Part shown: positions 57,166 through 64,000 of the stretch, one piece after another | Numbering within the stretch: position 1 is the first letter of the stretch | How the letters are laid out: every line of letters starts with the position of its first letter | Origin: an uncultured Myxococcales bacterium | GTDB lineage: Bacteria; Myxococcota_A; UBA9042 | Assembly (NCBI GenBank): GCA_903924465.1 | Contig: CAIYBN010000144.1 | Location: 124,001 to 188,000 of the forward strand | DNA length: 64,000 nt | Direction: 5' to 3' | Translations under genes and position numbers: made by a program | The notes under the pieces: generated by a model | What the model saw: the letters and a program-made list of their open reading frames with translations, nothing else | What the model was told of the DNA's origin: nothing | Databases searched by the model: none

Positions 57166-60021
57166 TCAATGCTGAATGAGAATTTCCCGCGGCTTGTTCG
57201 GTCCCCGACTCGGACCCACGATGCCGCGCGCCTCCATCGTGTCCACAATCCGCGCCGATCGGCCATAGCCAATCCCCAGCTTGCGCTGCAGGAAGGACAC
57301 CGAGGCCTGCTGGCTCTCCAGGACAATCTGGATCGCGTCGTCGTACAGCGGATCCATCTCCGCATCGTCCACATCGCCGCCACTGTGCGCCTGTTCGTCC
57401 GGGTCGCGCAGGATGTCCATCTCGTACTTCGGCGCACCCTGGTCGCGCCAGTGCTTGGCGATCGCCACAACTTCCTCGTCGGTGATCCACGTGCCATGGC
57501 AGCGGCGCAGGTGGCCTTCGCCCGGTGGCACGAACAGCATGTCGCCCTTGCCCAGCAGCGTCTCTGCACCGACCGCACCGAGAATGACTTTGGAGTCCAT
57601 CGACGACGCCACCTGGAAGCTGACGCGCGTCGGGAAGTTCGCCTTGATCATGCCGGTGATGACGTCCACCGACGGGCGCTGCGTCGCCAGGATCACGTGG
57701 ATGCCCGCGGCGCGCGCCTTTTGCGCCAGACGCGCCACGGGAATCTCGACTTCCTTGCCGGCGGCCATGATCAGGTCCGCGAACTCGTCGATGACCACCA
57801 CGATGTACGGCATGTCGTCGGGGATATCGACGACGTCCTCCGACATCTGGCCTTCCGAATCCACGCGCTCCGCCATCTGCTTCTTGCGCATTGCGGCCGC
57901 GCGCAGCTCCGGCAGCTTGGTCTTGTAGCCCGCGAGGTTGCGCACTTCGGCGTCGGCGAGCAGGCGATAGCGGCGATCCATCTCGGCCACGGCCCACTTC
58001 AGCGCCAGCTCCGCCTTGCGCGGCTCATCCAGCACCGGCAGCAGCAGGTGCGGAATGCCTTCGTAGACGCTCAGTTCCAGGATCTTCGGGTCGATGAGAA
58101 TCAGCTTCACGTCATCCGGCGAGCAGCGGTACAGCATCGAGCACAGGAACGTGTTGATGCCCACGGACTTGCCGGTACCCGTCGCGCCGGCCACCAGCAT
58201 GTGCGGCGCGCGCGCCAGGTCGGTGCACAGCGGCCGGCCTTCAATGTCCTTGCCAAGGATCAGCGTCAGCGGGCTCGTCGACTCGCGGAACACCGGCGCT
58301 TCGATGATCTCGCGGAAGTAGACCATCTGGCGGTTCTGGTTCGGCACTTCGATGCCCACGACATCGCGGCCGGGAATCGGCGCCACGATGCGCACGCGGA
58401 GCGCGGACAGCGACATGGTCAGGTCATCGCGCAGGTTGACGATCTTGGAAATCTTGATGCCCGGCGCTGGCCGGTACTCGTAGGTCGTCACCACCGGACC
58501 TGGGCGGATGTCCGTCACTTCGCCATGGATGTTGAACTCGCCGAGCTTCTGCTCCAGCACCAGTGCGTTCTCGCGCAGCATCGCCGCGTCCATGTTGACC
58601 ACGCGCGCCGGCGGCTCCTGCACCAGCGTCACCGGCGGGCACTGCCAGGTCTTCGACAGGCCAAGGTTGCCCTGGACGGAATTGGCCATCACTTGCGGCC
58701 GATCCGTGCGCAGCGCTTCGGTTTCGATGATGCGCGGTCCGCGATCCGGCTGGGTCAATCGGTTGCCGGCAGGCGCCGCGACCGCCATCGGCGCTTCCGG
58801 CACGGGCGGCGGCACATCGTCGGCATCGGGCAGCGTCGCCTGAATCGCTTCCAGCGGCAGGTCTTCAATGTCGATCGTCGGCATCGGCCCGGTCGCACGC
58901 ACCGCGTCGGGCATCGTCGCGGCGGCGATGCGCGCCAGATCCGCGTGGCTCGTTTCGACCTGCTCGCGCGGCGTCACGTCCGTCAGCGCACGCGGCGCGA
59001 CCACGGGCGTGTCGGGCAGGCGGATGCGCACGCTCGCTTCCTCGCGCGCCCGGCGCACAGACGTCGGCACGTCCAGGCTGTCAAAGCGCCGGTCGTCCTT
59101 GGCCGCAGGCTCACTCGGCGCCAGCGGCGGTGCCATGCGCACGGCCGTCTCCGCGCCCTGCGACGGCGCAGCCACCGCGGAACGGATCACATCCGCATCG
59201 CCAAAGAACGCGCTCACCGCTTGGCCGGCCTCGTCGTCCAGGTCATCGGGCATTTCCGTTTCGGCCGCCATGGCTTTTTCCGCCCGCCGCCGTGCAAACC
59301 AGCCCGGCACCGAACTCAGCGTCCCCAGGCCCTGACGCGCGGCCTGCACACCGGACTCGCTCAGCGTCGCCGCCACCGGCTTGGCCCGGCCCGTGAACCA
59401 GCGCACGGTCTCGCCGACCAGCGACTTGCCCGTCAGCGCCGCGAGCGACACCGCCAGCATGAACACCGCGACCAGCGTCGTGCCAAGCGTCGACAGCAGC
59501 GCCAGCAGGACCACGGCAATCGCGCCGGGAATGAAGCCCGCCGGATCATGGCCAAAGGGCCGCAGACCCACCGACTTGGACGACATGTAGAGCAAAATGA
59601 GCACGGACAACGTCGCGCCGATGACGCCCGCGGTCGGTCGCAGTTTCGGCGCCGCCTTGTTGCCCATCAGCGTGCGGCCAGCCAGCGCCAACAGCAGCGC
59701 GTCGAGCATGAACGCACCCAGACCAAACAGGTTGAGCAGCAAATCCGCAATGCGCGCGCCGACCGGACCAATCGCGTTGTGCACCGTTTCCGCCGTCTGC
59801 CGGCCATCCTGCAGCAGCTTCAGGTCGCGCGGCGAAAACGTGATGAGCGCGGCGGCGAAAGCCAAGCCGGAAAAGAGCAGCACGAGGCCGACGATTTCGC
59901 CGCGCAAGTCGTGCTGGCGGCCCGCCGTCGGCTCGCCGCCTTTCTTGTTGCGACGCGGTTCGGGCAAGTCCGTTTGCATCGTGTCGCGGTTCGTGAGCGT
60001 CTCGGTCTGTGCGCGGGCCAT
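57166..60021 (-). CDS. ftsK: DNA translocase FtsK
   Basis: A 951-residue protein moving chromosomal DNA at the division septum. Four membrane spans (about 40-230) are followed by a Pro/Ala/Asp-rich linker of moderate length. The alpha/beta motor comes next, with Walker A GATGTGKSVGIN near residue 615 and Walker B in IVVVIDEFADL. The gamma winged-helix domain (ASVSFLQRKLGIGYGRSARI) should read KOPS-like sites. The third Gly-rich position is Thr (GTGKS) where many FtsK have Ser, a mild change. GGAG precedes the ATG. It is divergent from lolA, an order often found as ftsK-lolA in the same direction. Confidence 0.96.
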   Translation of the reverse strand: MARAQTETLTNRDTMQTDLPEPRRNKKGGEPTAGRQHDLRGEIVGLVLLFSGLAFAAALITFSPRDLKLLQDGRQTAETVHNAIGPVGARIADLLLNLFGLGAFMLDALLLALAGRTLMGNKAAPKLRPTAGVIGATLSVLILLYMSSKSVGLRPFGHDPAGFIPGAIAVVLLALLSTLGTTLVAVFMLAVSLAALTGKSLVGETVRWFTGRAKPVAATLSESGVQAARQGLGTLSSVPGWFARRRAEKAMAAETEMPDDLDDEAGQAVSAFFGDADVIRSAVAAPSQGAETAVRMAPPLAPSEPAAKDDRRFDSLDVPTSVRRAREEASVRIRLPDTPVVAPRALTDVTPREQVETSHADLARIAAATMPDAVRATGPMPTIDIEDLPLEAIQATLPDADDVPPPVPEAPMAVAAPAGNRLTQPDRGPRIIETEALRTDRPQVMANSVQGNLGLSKTWQCPPVTLVQEPPARVVNMDAAMLRENALVLEQKLGEFNIHGEVTDIRPGPVVTTYEYRPAPGIKISKIVNLRDDLTMSLSALRVRIVAPIPGRDVVGIEVPNQNRQMVYFREIIEAPVFRESTSPLTLILGKDIEGRPLCTDLARAPHMLVAGATGTGKSVGINTFLCSMLYRCSPDDVKLILIDPKILELSVYEGIPHLLLPVLDEPRKAELALKWAVAEMDRRYRLLADAEVRNLAGYKTKLPELRAAAMRKKQMAERVDSEGQMSEDVVDIPDDMPYIVVVIDEFADLIMAAGKEVEIPVARLAQKARAAGIHVILATQRPSVDVITGMIKANFPTRVSFQVASSMDSKVILGAVGAETLLGKGDMLFVPPGEGHLRRCHGTWITDEEVVAIAKHWRDQGAPKYEMDILRDPDEQAHSGGDVDDAEMDPLYDDAIQIVLESQQASVSFLQRKLGIGYGRSARIVDTMEARGIVGPSRGPNKPREILIQH

Positions 60022-60189
60022 GGTGTTCTCCGTCTCGAGCCAACTTCACGTGGAAGTGAGGCAGGTTCGACGCTAGCACGGCGCCCCAAGCCCGCCAGAA
60101 ATCTCCCGACTCCGCATCGCGCCCATGTAGTCTTGCGGACTTGCACAGCAGGGTGACGATAGTCGCAGCGAGCCGTGGTTTGTAATATC

Positions 60190-60217
60190 TTGAATTTGCG
60201 CAGCAATTTCAGATAAT
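60190..60217 (+). promoter_or_regulatory. Candidate sigma-70 promoter of lolA
   Basis: TTGAAT at 60190-60195 and GATAAT at 60212-60217 with a 16-bp spacer, in a locally AT-rich patch of the 275-bp ftsK-lolA gap. It lies 80 bp before the lolA start. No second box pair for ftsK was found. Confidence 0.5.
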
Positions 60218-60296
60218 GCACGGTCGACCCATGCAAAGGTTGTCGCCTCGTCCGGCTGCGGCGATACTGGTCGCGTTTGGCGCTGTTGGAGGCGTA

Positions 60297-61079
60297 ATGG
60301 CGTACCGGCAAAAAGTGGCATTCTTCCTCACTTCGGTGTGCCTGTTGGCGCTGCCGGACGTTGTTTGGGCGGCACACAAGGCCAAGAAGGTGAAGTCCCC
60401 GGCGGCGGCTAGCCAGCCCGTGGAGTCATCGCCGCCTGCGCCGGTGGCTCAACCGGGCATGGTCTTGCCGCTGCCGCAGCAGCCCACGCCGCAGCAGGTC
60501 GCCGATGCGGTCCAGGCGTTCTACGCGAGCCAGCCGGGCTTCCAGGCGCATTTCACCCAGGTGGTCAAGAAGAAAGGGCTGGCGACGGGCATCACCCGTG
60601 AAGGCGTCGTGTATTTGCAGCGCGGCGACGCCAAGGCCAACAAGCCGGGCAAGATGCGCTGGGAGTATCCCAACGAGGAAGTCTTCTATTTCTGCGATGG
60701 CGTGACGCTCTGGGCCTACGAGCGCCGCGAGCGGCTGGCGACGAAAGTGCCGGTGAAGAACAGCCAAGTCTACCAGGCGACGTCCTATCTCGTCGGTCAG
60801 GGCAACCTCGGCCGCGATTTCCAGATGGACCTGCTGGCCTCGCCAGAGCCGGACGTGGTGCCGCTGAAGCTCACGCCGCGCAAGGGCACGCAGGTGATGC
60901 GCTCGCTGACGCTGCTGGTGGACCGCAAGACCGGCGCAGTGCGCGGTTCGCGGCTCATCGATCCGCTGGGCGACGAGACGGCACTGGCGTGGAAAGATGT
61001 CAAATACGAGGCGACTGAGGACAAAGCGTTTGAGTGGACCCCGCCGCCGGGCGTGCAGGTCAAGTCCTTGCAGCCCTAA
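60297..61079 (+). CDS. lolA: Outer-membrane lipoprotein carrier protein LolA
   Basis: A 260-residue periplasmic chaperone that shuttles lipoproteins from LolCDE to the outer membrane. A signal peptide (VAFFLTSVCLLALPDVVWAA) and a Pro/Gln-rich linker of about 50 residues come before the LolA fold. The fold has FQAHFTQVVKKKG at its start, REGVVYLQRGDAKANKPGKM, here cut to GKMRWEY, and FYFCDGVTLWAYE. GGAGG 5 bp before 60297 decides the start over an ATG at 60216. The many lipoproteins in this window would be its clients. The TSP3-repeat gene starts 21 bp downstream. Confidence 0.93.
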   Translation: MAYRQKVAFFLTSVCLLALPDVVWAAHKAKKVKSPAAASQPVESSPPAPVAQPGMVLPLPQQPTPQQVADAVQAFYASQPGFQAHFTQVVKKKGLATGITREGVVYLQRGDAKANKPGKMRWEYPNEEVFYFCDGVTLWAYERRERLATKVPVKNSQVYQATSYLVGQGNLGRDFQMDLLASPEPDVVPLKLTPRKGTQVMRSLTLLVDRKTGAVRGSRLIDPLGDETALAWKDVKYEATEDKAFEWTPPPGVQVKSLQP

Positions 61080-61100
61080 TCGATGAGGAAAAGGCCGACG

Positions 61101-62750
61101 ATGCGATTTCTGCTGAAATGTTGCGTGCTGCTGTGCGCCAGTCTTGCGGCCCTGCCGGTCCAGGCGCAGACGCTTCCGGCGCCGGCGTGGAACGTCCAGA
61201 CGTGGCGACCGGGCATGGGGCCGGATGACGGCTTGCTGGCGAAGTCGGCGCTGGTGCCGGGCCATCTGGATGCGTCAGGTTGGCTGGGATTTGGCTATGC
61301 CCGCACGCCGCTGCGTCTGCAGAATACCGAGGCGGGTGCGACGCAAACACTGGTGGGCGACTTGGGCACGGTGGAATTCGGCGGCGCGCTGGGCCTGTGG
61401 GATCACGCGATGATCGGCGCGAGCTTGCCGATTGCCGGTGTCATCCGCGGTGGCGGCGTCAATCTGGCGCAGCTGGACACCCCGAATGCCCCGGCGATGG
61501 GCGATTTGCGCCTGGACGCGCGCTGGCAGATTTGGTCGATGAAAGACGACGACTTCGCGTTCCACTTTGGCCTGGCCGGTGTGGGCGAATTGCCAACGGC
61601 GAAAGCGGGTTCGATGATGGGCGGCACGCTGACCGGCGCGATCGAGGCGCTGGCGACGGCCGTGTGGGGACCGTGGCGTAGCGACGTGAATCTCGGTCTG
61701 CGCGGCGCGGCTTCGCAGTCGCTGCGCGTGCATCCGGTGGACGCGCAAGGGTTTACCATCGAGAACGGCACGGACACGACGATCGCGCGATCGGGTTCCG
61801 TGTGGCTGGTGCGCGCCGCGGCCCGGCGTGGCTTTGACGACGACGCATTTGGCCTCCGCGCCGAACTGCAGGCGCAAGGCACGCTGTTGACCAACGCGCT
61901 GCCGACGAGCCAGTCCGTCGTCGATGTGGTCGTGGGTGGCGATGTGCGGATCGCCGATGCGTGGCGGATTTTCGCGATGGCCGGCGGTGCACCGACGTCG
62001 GCGATGGGCTCGGCTGGACTGCGCCTGGCGGCTGGTCTGCAGTTTGATGCCCGCAAGATCAACCGCGATCAGGACGGCGACGGCATCCTGGACAAGGACG
62101 ACAAATGCCCCAACGAGCCTGAGGACAAGGACGGCTTTGAAGACAGCGATGGCTGCCCCGATCTGGACAACGACAACGACGGCATTCCCGACACGCAGGA
62201 CAAGTGCCCGAACGTCGCGGAAGACAAGGACGGCTTTGAGGACAGCGACGGCTGCCCGGACTTGGACAACGACAAGGACGGCATTCCGGACACGCAGGAC
62301 AAGTGCCCGAACGCCGCCGAGGACATCGACAACTTTGAGGACACGGACGGTTGCCCGGATCCGGACAACGACAAGGACGGCATCCCGGACGTGGACGACC
62401 TGTGCCCGTCGAGCCCGGAGACCAAGAATGGCTTTGAGGACGGCGATGGCTGTCCGGACATCGCGCCGACTGCCAAGATCGAAGCGCCGAAGGTGGTGGA
62501 GCCGCCCAAGGTCGTGCCGCCGCCGGCCAAGGTCGAGAAGCCGCTGACAAAGAAGGAGAAAGCGCTGCTGGCCAAGAAGCAGAAGGCGGAGAAGGCGGCT
62601 GCCAAGAAGAAGGCCAAGGCTGAAAAGGCCGCGGCCAGAAAGCACGCCAACGCGGAGAAGGCTGCAGCGAAGAAGCTGGCCAAGGACGCGAAAGCCCACG
62701 GCAAGAAGGCGCATGGCAAAAAAGGCCACGCCAAGAAGAAGTCGCGGTAG
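61101..62750 (+). CDS. Outer-membrane barrel protein with TSP3 repeats and Lys/Ala tail
   Basis: A 549-residue exported protein (signal peptide ending LAALPVQAQ). An N-terminal beta-barrel-like region (about 25-320) is followed by four thrombospondin type 3 calcium repeats at about 325-460. Three are near-identical 33-residue units with DGIPDTQDKCPN and DGFEDSDGCPD. A Pro-rich piece and a tail of about 75 residues of Lys/Ala/His close the protein. OmpA relatives usually carry a peptidoglycan-binding OmpA domain after the TSP3 repeats; it is absent here and replaced by the basic tail, which could bind peptidoglycan, LPS or DNA. The second ATG (61101) fits the signal peptide and AAGG site better than 61083. 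Confidence 0.9.
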   Translation: MRFLLKCCVLLCASLAALPVQAQTLPAPAWNVQTWRPGMGPDDGLLAKSALVPGHLDASGWLGFGYARTPLRLQNTEAGATQTLVGDLGTVEFGGALGLWDHAMIGASLPIAGVIRGGGVNLAQLDTPNAPAMGDLRLDARWQIWSMKDDDFAFHFGLAGVGELPTAKAGSMMGGTLTGAIEALATAVWGPWRSDVNLGLRGAASQSLRVHPVDAQGFTIENGTDTTIARSGSVWLVRAAARRGFDDDAFGLRAELQAQGTLLTNALPTSQSVVDVVVGGDVRIADAWRIFAMAGGAPTSAMGSAGLRLAAGLQFDARKINRDQDGDGILDKDDKCPNEPEDKDGFEDSDGCPDLDNDNDGIPDTQDKCPNVAEDKDGFEDSDGCPDLDNDKDGIPDTQDKCPNAAEDIDNFEDTDGCPDPDNDKDGIPDVDDLCPSSPETKNGFEDGDGCPDIAPTAKIEAPKVVEPPKVVPPPAKVEKPLTKKEKALLAKKQKAEKAAAKKKAKAEKAAARKHANAEKAAAKKLAKDAKAHGKKAHGKKGHAKKKSR

Positions 62751-63719
62751 TTACGGCTGATCGGCGCGGCGTTCGTGGTCGAAATTGACGCGTTCCCGCT
62801 CGATCACCAGCGGCCGGCGGCGAACCTGGTTGTAAATCGCCAGGATGTATTCGCCGAGGATGCCGATAAAGAACAACTGCACGCCGCCAAAGAAGAACAG
62901 CGCGACGATGACGGTGGGAATGCCGTGCTGGCTGTCGATCATGCCGGCCAACGCCAGGATGAACACGCCGATCGCGTACGCCACGCTGAGAAACGAGATG
63001 ATGATGCCGCTCAACAGCGCCGCGCGCATCGGCGCACCGCTGAAGCTGATGATGCCGTTCAGCCCCTGATCGAACATGTGCACGAGGTTGTTGGCCGACT
63101 TGCCCTGCTTGCGCGCCCGCCAGGTGTACTCCACGCCGATGGAGCGAAAGCCGACGTCAAAGGTCATCAGCCGCATGAACGGCTGCGCGTCCTCAATCCG
63201 CCGCATCGCGTCCAGCACTTTGCGATCCACCAGCTGGAAATCGCCGACGTTGGGCGGATAGTCGACGTACGTCAGGCGGCTCAACAGCCGGTAGTACGCC
63301 TTGCGCGCCGCCACCAACGCCAGCGGCTCTTCGCGCTTGCCGCGGATGCCATAGACGATTTCGTAGCCGCTTTCCCAGTGTTTGACGAACGTCGGGATGA
63401 GCTCCGGCGGATCCTGCAGGTCGACCGGCATGAACAACAGGATCGCGTCGCCCGTCGCGGCCAGCACGCCGTTGTAGGTGTTTTTGAGAATGCCGAAATT
63501 CCGAGAATTCACGATGATCTTGACGTGCGGGTCGCGCGCCGCCAGCTCCTTGAGCATCGGCACGGTTTGGTCCGTGGACGCGTTGTCGCAGAAAATGTGC
63601 TCCAGCTCGTAGTTGGGCAGCGACGTGGCGAACAAGTCGCGAATGGTCTCGTAGCAGCCGACGATGCTCAACTCCTCGTTGTAGCAAGGCGTGATGATGC
63701 TAATGACCTTTTTCTGCAC
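62751..63719 (-). CDS. Family 2 glycosyltransferase (polyprenyl-phosphate sugar transferase-like)
   Basis: A 322-residue membrane enzyme. A GT-A domain (1-230) has SIITPCYNEELSIVGCYE, DNASTDQT, the DXD-like MPVDLQDPPELIP and QGKSANNLVHMFDQGLNG, here cut to GKSANNLV. Two membrane helices follow near the C-terminus (LSVAYAIGVFILALAG and FFFGGVQLFFIGILGEYIL). This is the DPM1/ArnC/GtrB layout, which adds a sugar to undecaprenyl phosphate. The GTG at 63719 has GGGGGA upstream. It overlaps the upstream gene by 20 bp. The stop abuts the stop of the convergent barrel gene. Confidence 0.93.
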   Translation of the reverse strand: MQKKVISIITPCYNEELSIVGCYETIRDLFATSLPNYELEHIFCDNASTDQTVPMLKELAARDPHVKIIVNSRNFGILKNTYNGVLAATGDAILLFMPVDLQDPPELIPTFVKHWESGYEIVYGIRGKREEPLALVAARKAYYRLLSRLTYVDYPPNVGDFQLVDRKVLDAMRRIEDAQPFMRLMTFDVGFRSIGVEYTWRARKQGKSANNLVHMFDQGLNGIISFSGAPMRAALLSGIIISFLSVAYAIGVFILALAGMIDSQHGIPTVIVALFFFGGVQLFFIGILGEYILAIYNQVRRRPLVIERERVNFDHERRADQP

Positions 63720-64000
63720 GATGTCCCCCTTCGCGAACCTGCGTCCGGTCTTCCACAGTCTGCCACAGACGGATCGACGCGTCGTACCCATCGCTTGGTT
63801 GCGCGAGTGGCTGCAACAGGTTCAAACAAAGTCGCGTCAAGACCGGGACGCGGCGATCCAGGCCGTCCACTGAAGGCGGTTCGGCATCAAATGGATCGGT
63901 CAGGTTGACCAGCGGCTTCACGCAACCGTCTGATTGCACAGAATCGATGCGAAAGGACGTGCCCTGCGCGTGCGAATCGATGTGGACGGCACAGTCCGCC
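63700..64000 (-). CDS. C-terminus of an unidentified protein, cut by window edge
   Basis: The minus-strand frame is open from the right edge to a stop at 63700, about 99 residues. It reads DCAVHIDSHAQGTSFRIDSV, then KPLVNLTDPFDAEPPSVDG and ends DRTQVREGGHRAEKGH. The composition looks like real coding sequence, and the 20-bp overlap with the glycosyltransferase start suggests an operon. The family cannot be named from this fragment. No feature other than this lies between 63720 and 64000. Confidence 0.6.
   Translation of the reverse strand, partial: ADCAVHIDSHAQGTSFRIDSVQSDGCVKPLVNLTDPFDAEPPSVDGLDRRVPVLTRLCLNLLQPLAQPSDGYDASIRLWQTVEDRTQVREGGHRAEKGH

Noticed and set aside
57076-60156. A 1026-codon open frame opposite ftsK
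   Set aside because: Composition (Arg/His/Gln-rich) is typical of the antisense frame of a GC-rich gene; ftsK on the other strand is certain.
1-64000. tRNA, rRNA or tRNA(Sec) genes
   Set aside because: Reading the intergenic gaps on both strands gave no cloverleaf with a GTTCRANNC-type T-arm; no rRNA sequence is present.

Overview
The window is a 64 kb piece of a GC-rich, densely coded chromosome. Several traits point to a deltaproteobacterium of the Myxococcota type. These are an AgmX/GltJ-type TonB-like protein, a Ser/Thr kinase fused to a receiver domain, an FHA-GAF-adenylate cyclase, many lipoproteins with Asp/Thr/Gly-rich stalks, a Cys-rich surface lipoprotein with a choice-of-anchor-L-like end, TSP3-repeat envelope proteins and a lone FtsX-type permease. 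The phylum assignment is inference; no rRNA, tRNA or CRISPR was recognised. Most of the content is chromosomal housekeeping and envelope biology, and I see no phage, transposon or integration module.

Layout. 1-5135 (minus): a TPR lipoprotein (cut by the left edge), AgmX-like protein with a small exported partner, and selA coupled to a P-loop NTPase of unknown role. 5362-13477: yceI, then a signalling operon (repeat protein, Ser/Thr kinase-receiver fusion, hybrid histidine kinase), a FAD oxidoreductase and an FHA-GAF-adenylate cyclase. 13643-21477 (minus): B12-binding radical SAM protein, giant Cys-rich lipoprotein, FadL-like barrel, lipoprotein, FKBP lipoprotein. 21723-24855 (plus): three genes joined by ATGA overlaps (HEAIH metallopeptidase-like, alpha/beta hydrolase, GSDH-type sugar dehydrogenase), all exported. 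24988-32274 (minus): lipoprotein, M32 carboxypeptidase, recO, RodZ-like protein, hydrolase lipoprotein, PLP amino-acid deaminase/aldolase. 32430-38942: membrane carrier, JmjC oxygenase, unknown protein, five-domain S1 protein, single-span protein. 38967-43648 (minus): lipoprotein, mepA, rapZ, rpoN. 43972-50199 (plus): dnaJ, FtsX-type permease, yacG, ATP-grasp enzyme, TPR lipoprotein.

50200-57165 holds the most unusual DNA. A lone lipoprotein gene is flanked on both sides by clusters of short perfect hairpins with GNRA-type loops. Next comes a small polysaccharide-degradation group (SGNH-like lipoprotein, heparinase II/III-type lyase, GH105-type unsaturated glycuronyl hydrolase). It is closed by five exact-period 43-bp tandem units, each a 10-bp hairpin with a compensatory base-pair change, just before convergent ftsK. 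The right end carries ftsK, lolA, a TSP3-repeat barrel protein, a family 2 glycosyltransferase and the C-terminus of another gene.

Genome style: many neighbouring genes overlap by ATGA, non-ATG starts with good ribosome binding sites are common (10046, 21723, 28991, 32430, 63719), and four convergent pairs have 0-2 bp between their stop codons. Starts were chosen by Shine-Dalgarno spacing and family alignment recalled from memory; no database search was run.
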